Of a stretch of DNA of 40,993 nucleotides, positions 26,238-33,939 are shown piece by piece. The position numbers and the translations under genes were made by a program. Where the stretch lies: the NCBI GenBank assembly GCA_024403185.1, contig JAKSSG010000010.1, forward strand, positions 1 to 40,993, written 5' to 3'. The notes beneath the pieces are model-generated. The model was not told the origin of the DNA, did not search any database, and saw only the letters and a list, made by a program, of their open reading frames with translations. Origin of the DNA: Clostridia bacterium (GTDB taxonomy: Bacteria; Bacillota; Clostridia; Peptostreptococcales; Anaerovoracaceae). Each line of letters opens with the position of its first letter. The first letter of the stretch is position 1.

Positions 26238-27728
26238 ATGAATTCCGGAAACGCTCCAACACTGGAGAAAAAGAAAATCGGTACTGCGGGACTTGTAATC
26301 AACGGACTTGCCTACCTTTGTCCCGGGTGCATTCTCATGTACTATGGCGTTGCAAACCAGATTTCAGGAGGCGCATTCCCTCTGGCATTGCTTGTTGCCG
26401 GCTTAGTAATGATCCCAACGGCAATGTCATACGTGAAGATGAGTCAGAAATATCCTAAGGGCGGATCGGTATACACATATGCCAGCAAGACAATGGGATA
26501 CAAAATCGGATTCCTTGTAGGATGGATACTCATACTGGACTATCTGTTCCTGGGTGTTACATGCGCACTGTCTTCAGGAATATACATGAACGCAGCAGTG
26601 CCTTCAATGCCTGCATGGCTTGGAATCGTAATTACAGTAATTATTATCACTGTTTTATGTTACGTGGGAATCAAGACAGCTACAGTGTTCAATGCAATAT
26701 GCGTAGGAACACCTGTAATACTGCTTGGTGTAACCATTGTAATAATGTGCAAGGCAATAGCAGGAGATGCACCGGGATCATCGGGAACATTCTTTTCAGC
26801 ACAGGCAATGGTCAATACTGAACTGTTTAACTATCAGGGATTCCTCACATGTGTTGCAGTTCTCTGCACACTCTTTGTAGGATATGACGCAGTTACAACA
26901 ATGGCTGACCAGGCCCATAATCCGGCAAAGACAGTTCCTAGGGCTGTGTGGATTGTATGTATCTACACAGTAATCAGCTTCGTAATTGTCGGTTACCTCA
27001 TGAACTGTGCATGGATGTATAAGGATGGACTCGTTAATGACCCTGACACAGCAATATATGAATTCAACGCACATCTCGGTGCCGACTGGTTTAATGCAAT
27101 ATTTGTTCCTCTCAATACACTCTGCAGCATAGGCTGCTCGGTAACAGCAGTAATTGCAATATCGAACATCTTCAGAGTAATGGCAGAAAGCGGATACCTG
27201 CCAAAGAAGTTCTTTGCATATGTTCATCCTAAGTTCGGAACAGCATCAAGAAACGTTCTTCTGTGCGGTGCTATTTCACTGGTTGCAATTCTCTTTGTAG
27301 GAAATCTTGTTAAGCTTGCAGAACTTGTAAGTTTCGGATGTCTCCTTTCATTTGCAGTGACAAATGCCGGAGTATTTATTGCATTCTGGATCAGAGATAA
27401 GAGGAGAGGTGTAAAATCTGTATGGAGTTATATTGTACTCCCGTTCTTCTCAATAGCAGTAAACATGTTCCTCTGGGCAAATCTGGGCAAGCTTGCAATG
27501 ATAGTGGGCTTCGGATGGCTGGCATTGGGATTCGTTCTGCTCCTCATAGGAACAAAGGGCTTCAAGCTCAAACCTGAAATGGATTTAGACGCTGTACCTG
27601 ACGCACCCCAGGCTGAAGCAGTAACAGAAGAAATAACAGAAGAAATAACAGAAGCAACAACAGAAGCAATACCTGAAGGAATACCTGAAGAGGAAGCAGT
27701 TGGAGAAATACAGGAAGAGGAGAAGTAA
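26238..27728 (+). CDS. APC-superfamily amino-acid/amine permease 2 with repeat-bearing acidic tail
   Basis: A 496-aa membrane permease with about 12 predicted TM segments. TM1 region is GLAYLCPGCILMYYGVANQISGG and the loop motif YPKGGSVYTYASKTMGYKIGFLVGW is typical of APC permeases. The cytoplasmic C-terminus is unusual: from about residue 463 it carries six 4-residue units (TEEI, TEEI, TEAT, TEAI, PEGI, PEEE) followed by more glutamate. AAAGGAG precedes the ATG. The stop TAA shares its last A with the ATG of A7, so the hydrolase is translationally coupled to this transporter. That implies the permease supplies A7's substrate or handles its product. Confidence 0.88.
   Translation: MNSGNAPTLEKKKIGTAGLVINGLAYLCPGCILMYYGVANQISGGAFPLALLVAGLVMIPTAMSYVKMSQKYPKGGSVYTYASKTMGYKIGFLVGWILILDYLFLGVTCALSSGIYMNAAVPSMPAWLGIVITVIIITVLCYVGIKTATVFNAICVGTPVILLGVTIVIMCKAIAGDAPGSSGTFFSAQAMVNTELFNYQGFLTCVAVLCTLFVGYDAVTTMADQAHNPAKTVPRAVWIVCIYTVISFVIVGYLMNCAWMYKDGLVNDPDTAIYEFNAHLGADWFNAIFVPLNTLCSIGCSVTAVIAISNIFRVMAESGYLPKKFFAYVHPKFGTASRNVLLCGAISLVAILFVGNLVKLAELVSFGCLLSFAVTNAGVFIAFWIRDKRRGVKSVWSYIVLPFFSIAVNMFLWANLGKLAMIVGFGWLALGFVLLLIGTKGFKLKPEMDLDAVPDAPQAEAVTEEITEEITEATTEAIPEGIPEEEAVGEIQEEEK
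27624..27695 (+). repeat. Six imperfect 12-bp tandem repeats in the APC2 C-terminal coding region
   Basis: The unit ACAGAAGAAATA is repeated in frame: two identical copies (27624-27647), then ACAGAAGCAACA, ACAGAAGCAATA, CCTGAAGGAATA and CCTGAAGAGGAA. Copy number could vary by slippage without shifting frame. Confidence 0.8.
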
Positions 27729-29434
27729 TGAAGACAGCAGATCGAGTATTTAAAAATGCAAAAGTATATTCAGTAACTCTGGGCGGGGAGGAAATCCACG
27801 CCCAGTCAGTTGCTGTTTCAGATGGTAAAATCGTTTACGTGGGAACAGATGAAGGCGCAGCAGAATACATTGATGAAAACACACAGGTAACCGACTGTGG
27901 CGGAAACACAATTCTACCGGGATTCGGAGATGCCCACATGCACTTCGGATGGTCAGCCAAGAAATATGCTGTTGCAGACGTAAGTGGAATTGCGGATCCT
28001 GAAAACGACACACCTGATGATGTGGTGAAAAAGATTCAGACAATACTTAAGGATTTCGCGGATTCTCACCCTGACAATAAAGTCATTCAGGGTATCGGAT
28101 GGGACAGATTCTGGTTCATGGGAAGCCTTCAGGGAATTTCAAGACCATTTACGCGTCACGATCTGGACGCTGTTGTTCCTAACCGTCCTGTAATAATGAC
28201 ATCATACTGTGGCCATGTAATGGTTATTAATACAAAGGCAATAGAAGCGGCAGGATTGTCTGCCGATACCCCTGAACCGGAAGACGGAATTATCAGAAGG
28301 GAAGAAGACGGTTATCCTGACGGATACATTCAGGAACCTGTTATCATGGGACCTATATGTGAAAGCATTCCGAATTATGCGTTTTCCAAGGAACAGTATA
28401 AGGATTCAATGATGAAATGTCAGGAGGTTCTCTTTGAACAGGGAACAACTCTTGGTGCAGATATGTTGAATGATAAAACAACCTATGAATGTATAAAAGA
28501 AATGGCAGAGGACGGAAGCCTTAAGGCGCGTATTAATGGAGTTCTTACCATATATGACGAAACATGGGAAGAGGTATATGCTGAAGCAAATGCCAAGTGG
28601 GGTCAGTATGACGTTCCTGACAAATTCAAGGTAGATACAATCAAGTACTTTGTAGACGGTAATCCGGCAATGCTGGAACCTTATACAGAGGAATTCTGTA
28701 TTGAAAGCGAAGTGCCTGTGGGATACAAGTCTGAACTTCTCTGGGATTATGACAATCTCATGAAATCCATGGAAACTGTCAGAAAAGACGGCCATAACAT
28801 TCACGTTCATGCAATGGGGGACTATGGTGCACAGGCAACAATCGACTGCATTCTTAATGCACAGAAATATAATGACGGTAGAGATATGCGAGATGCTCTT
28901 GCACACTGCTCCTTCGTAACACCTGAAGACAGGAAGAGAATGGGAGACAACGGAATAATCGGCAGCATTCAGCCTTACTGGATGAGCGGATGTCTTGACG
29001 CGTTCCCGGGAGATATAATGCCTTGGGGTAAAGAACGCTGCGTATATTCATATATGTGCGGAAGCTTCATGGATGCAGGTGTAAGATGTGCATTCGGTTC
29101 CGACTTCCCTGTAACACCAATCAAACCGTTCCAGGGGATGCAGATTGCAATGACAAGACGTGAGACGCCGATTGATCCTCTCTATGAGATTTCACAGGGC
29201 ATGAAATGCTACAACGAATTTGACCGCATCAATCTGAAGCAGGCAATTCAGGCATTCACAATCAATACAGCATACCAGTGGCATCTTGACGATGTAACAG
29301 GTTCAATTGAAGTGGGAAAATCAGCAGAACTGGTTCTCATTGACCATGATCTCGAAGCAACACCTGCTACAGAACTGTACAGCATCAAAGTACTGGAAAC
29401 TGTAATGAGAGGTGAAACCGTATTCAAAGCATAA
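27728..29434 (+). CDS. Amidohydrolase A7, Amidohydro_3/YtcJ-like
   Basis: A 568-aa cytoplasmic hydrolase with DAHMHF (H70, H72), TIKYFVDGNPAMLEPY, IHVHAMGDYGAQ, LAHCSFVTPED and GSDFPVTPIKPF. It is nearest to A5 in the window, sharing the GWxRFWF-type loop, RHDLDAVVPNRPV and REEDGYPDG segments. Translation is coupled to APC2 (TAATG overlap) and no separate strong ribosome site is needed; AGGAGAAG lies just before the ATG. A hairpin repeat follows 4 nt after its stop, and then the carboxylesterase. Amide-type hydrolysis is inferred from the family. Confidence 0.88.
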   Translation: MKTADRVFKNAKVYSVTLGGEEIHAQSVAVSDGKIVYVGTDEGAAEYIDENTQVTDCGGNTILPGFGDAHMHFGWSAKKYAVADVSGIADPENDTPDDVVKKIQTILKDFADSHPDNKVIQGIGWDRFWFMGSLQGISRPFTRHDLDAVVPNRPVIMTSYCGHVMVINTKAIEAAGLSADTPEPEDGIIRREEDGYPDGYIQEPVIMGPICESIPNYAFSKEQYKDSMMKCQEVLFEQGTTLGADMLNDKTTYECIKEMAEDGSLKARINGVLTIYDETWEEVYAEANAKWGQYDVPDKFKVDTIKYFVDGNPAMLEPYTEEFCIESEVPVGYKSELLWDYDNLMKSMETVRKDGHNIHVHAMGDYGAQATIDCILNAQKYNDGRDMRDALAHCSFVTPEDRKRMGDNGIIGSIQPYWMSGCLDAFPGDIMPWGKERCVYSYMCGSFMDAGVRCAFGSDFPVTPIKPFQGMQIAMTRRETPIDPLYEISQGMKCYNEFDRINLKQAIQAFTINTAYQWHLDDVTGSIEVGKSAELVLIDHDLEATPATELYSIKVLETVMRGETVFKA

Positions 29435-29437
29435 ATC

Positions 29438-29480
29438 ACAAAAAGATGACAGAGGGACAGGTACTTTGTCATCTTTTTGT
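29438..29480 (+). terminator. Hairpin repeat copy 1 / terminator between A7 and carboxylesterase
   Basis: A perfect 14-bp stem (29438-29451 with 29467-29480; core AAAAAGATGACA / TGTCATCTTTTT) encloses GAGGGACAGGTACTT. The right arm ends in a T run, so it can terminate transcription. It is the first of three related palindromes in the window. Confidence 0.85.
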
Positions 29481-29506
29481 ACATGAACCGGAAAGGGACA
29501 ATAACA

Positions 29507-31111
29507 ATGAGTAATACTACAAGACCTATATTGAAATGCAGAAACGGAAGATTTGCCGGAGAAGAAAAGAACGGTGTTCTCATTTTCAAGGGGATACCTT
29601 TCGCGAAACCTCCTGTTGGCAATCTGAGATGGAGACCGCCGCAGCCGCCTGAAGACAGCGATGAGCTGTTTGAAGCAATCGAGTTCGGAGCTTCGGGACT
29701 TCAGTACGAATGTTATTCCGAAATGGCAAGTCAGAACAGAAAGAGTGAAGACTGTCTGACCCTGAACATATGGACAGCTGATTTCGAAACAAAGAAAAAG
29801 CCGATAATGTTCTACATTCACGGCGGGGGATTTACATTCGGAGGATCGGCAGATCCCCTCTATAGCGGAGAATTTCTTGTGCGTGAACACAAGGATATAG
29901 TCATGATATCCACAAACTACAGAATCGGAATGATGGGATTCATGGACCTTAGCGGAATACCAGGCGGCGAAGATTACCCGGAAGGACCGTATCTGGCACT
30001 TCTTGACCTGATACAGTCGCTGAAGTGGGTGAAGGAAAATGCCGACAGCTTCGGCGGTGATCCTGATAACATTACTATTTTCGGCGAATCGGCAGGAGGA
30101 ACACTTGTATCCTCACTTCTTGTTGCCGATGGCACAGAAGGACTGTTCAAGCGTGTAATAGCACACAGCGGAACAATTAACCTTACATATACCGAAGAGG
30201 ACCTGACAGCAGAGAGAGAAAAAGGAATCAGCATGGCCCAGTGTCTTGCTGCCAAAACGGGCGCAAAGAACATGGATGAACTTGTGGCAATGCCGGCAGA
30301 TAAACTCTTTGAGGCTTATACAGAAATAGATGAAGAAACCGGCTTGTGTCTCAACGACACATACACAATGCCTCTTCGCGGCGGCAGAAGTCCTATCCCT
30401 GAAAATCCATATGAGGCGTTGGAAAAAGGCAAAGCTAAAGATGTAGATCTTATAATAGGCACTGTAGCCGATGAATGGCGTTACTGGGTTACTTTGATGA
30501 ATGACGTGGACATTACCGGTCTGCCGGAAGAAAAACAGGCGGAAATAATAGAGCAGGACCTTGCCATGTATGAACAGTTTATCGGATGGCAGTCAAAAGC
30601 ATTATATGATTTCGTAAGCGATGAGGAGAAGGCTGCAATTGATAAATTCATGGCAGGCATGGATGATGAGCAGGTATGGAAGGACACGGAACTTCAGAAC
30701 GAAGTGGCATTCCGCATACCTTCAGTAGAATTTGCTTACAGGCACGCACTTGGCGGCGGCAGAACATACATGTATCTCTTCGAAAAGAGATCAACCCTTT
30801 ACGACTGGCTTGGAGCCTGCCATGCTGTTGAAGTGGCTTACGCATTGCACAACCTGGAAGCAACACAGTTTGCCGGCGAGATAGATAAAGATCTGGCAGA
30901 CGGCATGTGCAGCGCCTGGACAAACTTTGCAAGAACGGGAGATCCGAGCACTGACAAAGTCCAGTGGACCGGATACGGACCGGAAACAAGAGACACAATG
31001 ATATTCGGTAATGACGGAATCATGAAAATGGTACAGGATCAGAAGAAAGAACAGCGGGAACTTCTTGCCTTTGCAAGTTACTGCTCACCGGCCTATGTGG
31101 CAGGAATATAA
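29507..31111 (+). CDS. Type-B carboxylesterase (alpha/beta hydrolase, para-nitrobenzyl-esterase-like)
   Basis: A 534-aa cytoplasmic esterase of the carboxylesterase/lipase family. It shows FKGIPFAKPPVGNLRWRPP near the N-terminus, SEDCLTLNIWT (family signature), the oxyanion loop HGGGFTFGG, the nucleophile elbow GESAGG with Ser195 and the catalytic His439 in CHAVE. No signal peptide. ATG 29507 is chosen because AAAGGGA lies 8 nt upstream; earlier in-frame TTG/ATG codons lie within the hairpin. It probably removes an ester group from a compound handled by the neighbouring hydrolases. Its stop abuts hairpin copy 2 and the gene is convergent with araC2. Confidence 0.92.
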   Translation: MSNTTRPILKCRNGRFAGEEKNGVLIFKGIPFAKPPVGNLRWRPPQPPEDSDELFEAIEFGASGLQYECYSEMASQNRKSEDCLTLNIWTADFETKKKPIMFYIHGGGFTFGGSADPLYSGEFLVREHKDIVMISTNYRIGMMGFMDLSGIPGGEDYPEGPYLALLDLIQSLKWVKENADSFGGDPDNITIFGESAGGTLVSSLLVADGTEGLFKRVIAHSGTINLTYTEEDLTAEREKGISMAQCLAAKTGAKNMDELVAMPADKLFEAYTEIDEETGLCLNDTYTMPLRGGRSPIPENPYEALEKGKAKDVDLIIGTVADEWRYWVTLMNDVDITGLPEEKQAEIIEQDLAMYEQFIGWQSKALYDFVSDEEKAAIDKFMAGMDDEQVWKDTELQNEVAFRIPSVEFAYRHALGGGRTYMYLFEKRSTLYDWLGACHAVEVAYALHNLEATQFAGEIDKDLADGMCSAWTNFARTGDPSTDKVQWTGYGPETRDTMIFGNDGIMKMVQDQKKEQRELLAFASYCSPAYVAGI

Positions 31112-31146
31112 AAAGATGACAAATTACCCGTCCCTTTGTCATCTTT
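31112..31146. terminator. Hairpin repeat copy 2 / bidirectional terminator between carboxylesterase and araC2
   Basis: A perfect 12-bp stem (AAAGATGACAAA at 31112-31123 with TTTGTCATCTTT at 31135-31146) around an 11-nt loop TTACCCGTCCC. It starts directly after the esterase stop. The araC2 stop codon (31139-31141, minus strand) lies inside the right arm, so both convergent genes end in the same palindrome. Confidence 0.82.
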
Positions 31147-32092
31147 CGAAAGTCTGATTCATGTGCCATTCGGCAGAAAAAGCATTAAGTCGAGCAAGAG
31201 AAGATCGGGTACTCAGGTACTTGATCTTCTTTTCATGTTCCATGTATTTGCGGACTCTGTTTCTGTGTTCACTTGGAGTACAGCCCCATATTTTTCTGAA
31301 AGCCGAATAGTAATACTTGGGGTCTGAAAAACCGCATTCGTAGCATATCTCAAGATTTGTCTTATCTGTAAGCAGGAGATATTGCTCCGCCTCGTAGCAG
31401 CGAATGTAATTGACTATGTCCTTGAAAGTATTGGCCCAGTCAAGGCTGCTCATGAACTGGGAAAGATAGGTACGGGAAATATGCTCCTGTTCCGCAAGCT
31501 GGGCAGCTGAGATTTTTTCCTTCGAATGGTCGAAGCAGTATCTGATAATATTATGAAATCTGGTGCTCAGCTCTTCATTTACGTAGTTGTCGGGCTTATG
31601 TACCGCAAAGGCATTAAAATGATAATAAAGTGTCTCGGTAAACTGTTTCACTGCGTTATCAAAGCCCGGTGGCAGATCATCCGCCGGGTCGTATTTCATG
31701 TAGAACCTTGAAAGACTCAGAATTGTTGAAATAACATAATTGAGATGTTCTTTCTGGTGAGGATTCACGTTCATGCTGTCACAGGACAGAAACATGCACT
31801 GAATGCTTTCCCAGGGAACGGGAAGATTCCTTAATTCCAGGTGAAAGATCAGAACAAGATTAGGCTCATCGGAATAGAGATAGTGAACATCTCTGAAGTC
31901 CATGGAAAGGATTTCACCCTGTTTCAGAACAGCCTGAAGATTTCCGGCACATACCGTAACAGAACCCTTCAGACACAGTACAAACTCTGCGGAAGCGCTG
32001 TGAAAATGAGGTTCTTCTCTTGTAATAGCGCATACTGACGCCTCGAAGGGCACGCCTTTTTTGTAATTTATCACATGTTCTCTGATATTCAT
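31139..32092 (-). CDS. AraC-family transcriptional regulator 2
   Basis: A 317-aa regulator with an N-terminal cupin domain (residues about 10-110; FHSASAEFVLCLKGSVTVCAGNLQAVLKQGE). The C-terminal double HTH spans about residues 185-290: ISAAQLAEQEHISRTYLSQF, then NLEICYECGFSDPKYYYSAFRKIWG and CTPSEHRNRV. It is divergent from A8-MFS2-A9-A10 and convergent with the esterase. ATG 32092 has no ribosome site upstream, but a TTGACT-17-TATTAT promoter ends 6 nt before it, so the mRNA may be leaderless. Its -35 overlaps the 17-bp operator-like element, which suggests autoregulation and local control of both flanking operons. It is homologous to araC1 (12577). Confidence 0.92.
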   Translation of the reverse strand: MNIREHVINYKKGVPFEASVCAITREEPHFHSASAEFVLCLKGSVTVCAGNLQAVLKQGEILSMDFRDVHYLYSDEPNLVLIFHLELRNLPVPWESIQCMFLSCDSMNVNPHQKEHLNYVISTILSLSRFYMKYDPADDLPPGFDNAVKQFTETLYYHFNAFAVHKPDNYVNEELSTRFHNIIRYCFDHSKEKISAAQLAEQEHISRTYLSQFMSSLDWANTFKDIVNYIRCYEAEQYLLLTDKTNLEICYECGFSDPKYYYSAFRKIWGCTPSEHRNRVRKYMEHEKKIKYLSTRSSLARLNAFSAEWHMNQTFER

Positions 32093-32098
32093 GAAACA

Positions 32099-32127
32099 AT
32101 AATAACATTTACATTATCAATAGTCAA
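32099..32127 (-). promoter_or_regulatory. Predicted leaderless promoter of araC2
   Basis: On the minus strand TTGACT (plus 32122-32127) is followed after exactly 17 bp by TATTAT (plus 32099-32104). The start codon begins 6 nt later. The -35 hexamer lies within the shared operator element at 32120-32136, so protein bound there would block it. Confidence 0.55.
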
Positions 32128-32196
32128 TTTTGCGATATATTATATAAAAACATAACAAGAATAACCATAGAATGCGAAAATTCAAATTAGTATAAT
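32120..32196 (+). promoter_or_regulatory. Regulated promoter of the A8-MFS2-A9-A10-sdh unit with shared two-block operator
   Basis: ATAGTCAATTTTGCGAT at 32120-32136, AACCATAG at 32163-32170 and -10 TATAAT at 32191-32196 repeat the arrangement upstream of APC2 with identical spacing. The intervening sequence is otherwise dissimilar, so the conservation is selective. No good -35 is present. Confidence 0.65.
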
Positions 32197-32215
32197 ATAA
32201 ATGAAATAATGTCAG

Positions 32216-32253
32216 AAAGATGACAAAATACCTGTCATTTTGTCACCTTTTTT
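32216..32253 (+). terminator. Hairpin repeat copy 3 in the A8 leader (possible attenuator)
   Basis: AAAGATGACAAAAT at 32216-32229 pairs with ATTTTGTCACCTTT at 32237-32250 (14 positions, one A-C mismatch) around a 7-nt loop, followed by T residues to 32253. It lies between the predicted promoter and the A8 ribosome site, where it could attenuate the operon. Confidence 0.65.
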
Positions 32254-32268
32254 CGGGAGGGCAGTATC

Positions 32269-33894
32269 ATGAAGAAACTATTTAACGGGAAGATATGGAC
32301 GGGCAGAGAATTCTGCGAGACTGTTCTTATAGAAGACGGAAGGATTGCTTTTGCGGGAAGTGAAGAAGATGCAAAGGCAATAGAGACTGTTTCCGGAGAG
32401 CTTGAGGAAATAAATCTGGAAGGTAAAACCGTGATTCCGGGATTCTGCGACTGTCACGCTCACGGGGGAATGAAGTCCGTAAGTGAGGAATGTCATCTTG
32501 CCATCAGCGATGATGTGGAATCCGCAGAAGAATGCATCGAAGACATAAGAAAATATGTTAATGAACATCCTGATCTGGATTTCTACAAGGGAACAGGATG
32601 GCCTTCACCTTTCTTCGAAAACGGAAGTCCTGACAGGAAAGTTCTTGATGAAATAACAGGGGATGTACCTGCAGCCATTTCATCAAAAGAATGTCACACA
32701 ATATGGGCCAATACAAAAGCAATAGAGCTTGCAGGTATAACGGCAGACACACCTGATCCTCCGGGCGGTCACATAGCGAGGGATGAAGAGGGCAATCCGT
32801 CCGGTGCTTTCATGGATGAGGCGCAGGGACTGATCAACGCAATTGTTCCTGATTTTACAGTTGAGGAATATAAGGAATCAATAATGACATATCAGCAGGA
32901 TATGCTGATTTACGGGTACACACTTCTCACCGAAATGCTCATAAAGAAAGACAGTAATCTTCACAAGGCATACGAAGAACTGGCTGATGAGGGGAAGCTT
33001 CTTATCAAAACAGAACTTGCTTTTCATGTTGAACCTGCATCCTGTGAAGAGGATGTTGCGGCACTTGGCAAGGCCGACATGACAGTCAGAAACAGACTGG
33101 TTACAGGCAGATATGCCAAGATATTTGTCGACGGAGTTCTAGAAGGAAGAACTGCATGGCTCAAGGAAGCATATGCTGACGAGGAAGGCTTTTTCGGTGC
33201 GCATCTGTGGACAGATGAACAGCTTTTCGGCGCATGTCAGGCACTTGATAAAGCCGGATACGATGTGCATTTCCATGTAATCGGAGACAGGGCATTCCAG
33301 CAGGTAGTCGATGTTATGGAGAAGGTGGCTGAAGCCAACGGAGTAAAAGAAAGAAGACCGGTTATTGCCCATGCACAGCTTGCAGATAAAGAGGACATAA
33401 AGAGATTTGCAGTTCTCGGTGGAGTTTTTGCTTCAAATCCGTACTGGTTCTTCACAGACCAGGTATACACATACAGCAACGAGATACCGCTTCTGGGCGA
33501 AGAAAGACAGAAGACTCAGTATCCGATGAAATCATTTGCGGACGAGGGAATAGTAATAGCTTCAGGCAGCGATTATCCTATTACACCGTGGCCGAGCTCA
33601 CTGTTTGCAATGAAGACAGGCATGCAGAGAGTGTATGCGGAAATGCCGGGTGATGATACAGAGACACTGTTCAGACCGGAAGAAAGAGTATCCTTTGACG
33701 TAATGCTGAACAGCGTTACAGAGGGCGGTGCATATTCCCTGGGTCTTGAGGAAATCACAGGAACTCTTGAAGAGGGAAAGATGGCCGATCTTGTAGTTCT
33801 CACCGGGGATTTATTTGAAACTGACCCTGACGAATATGCAGGCATAGAAGTAGATATGCTCATCTCTGAAGGAGATATCATATACAGACAGTAA
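32269..33894 (+). CDS. Amidohydrolase A8, Amidohydro_3/YtcJ-like
   Basis: A 541-aa cytoplasmic hydrolase, the shortest of the nine. Motifs are DCHAHG (H63, H65), AKIFVDGVLEGRTAWL, VHFHVIGDRAFQQ (the most canonical HxIGDRA of the set), IAHAQLADKED and GSDYPITPW. CGGGAGGG lies 7 nt before ATG 32269. It is the first gene of a probable operon with MFS2, A9, A10 and the two saccharopine-dehydrogenase-like genes. It most closely fits the general YtcJ family profile, so its specificity may differ from the A2/A4/A6/A10 set. Confidence 0.88.
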   Translation: MKKLFNGKIWTGREFCETVLIEDGRIAFAGSEEDAKAIETVSGELEEINLEGKTVIPGFCDCHAHGGMKSVSEECHLAISDDVESAEECIEDIRKYVNEHPDLDFYKGTGWPSPFFENGSPDRKVLDEITGDVPAAISSKECHTIWANTKAIELAGITADTPDPPGGHIARDEEGNPSGAFMDEAQGLINAIVPDFTVEEYKESIMTYQQDMLIYGYTLLTEMLIKKDSNLHKAYEELADEGKLLIKTELAFHVEPASCEEDVAALGKADMTVRNRLVTGRYAKIFVDGVLEGRTAWLKEAYADEEGFFGAHLWTDEQLFGACQALDKAGYDVHFHVIGDRAFQQVVDVMEKVAEANGVKERRPVIAHAQLADKEDIKRFAVLGGVFASNPYWFFTDQVYTYSNEIPLLGEERQKTQYPMKSFADEGIVIASGSDYPITPWPSSLFAMKTGMQRVYAEMPGDDTETLFRPEERVSFDVMLNSVTEGGAYSLGLEEITGTLEEGKMADLVVLTGDLFETDPDEYAGIEVDMLISEGDIIYRQ

Positions 33895-33939
33895 GTCATT
33901 GAAATTATTTATATTATTATCTGATTTTTGGAGGTTGAA

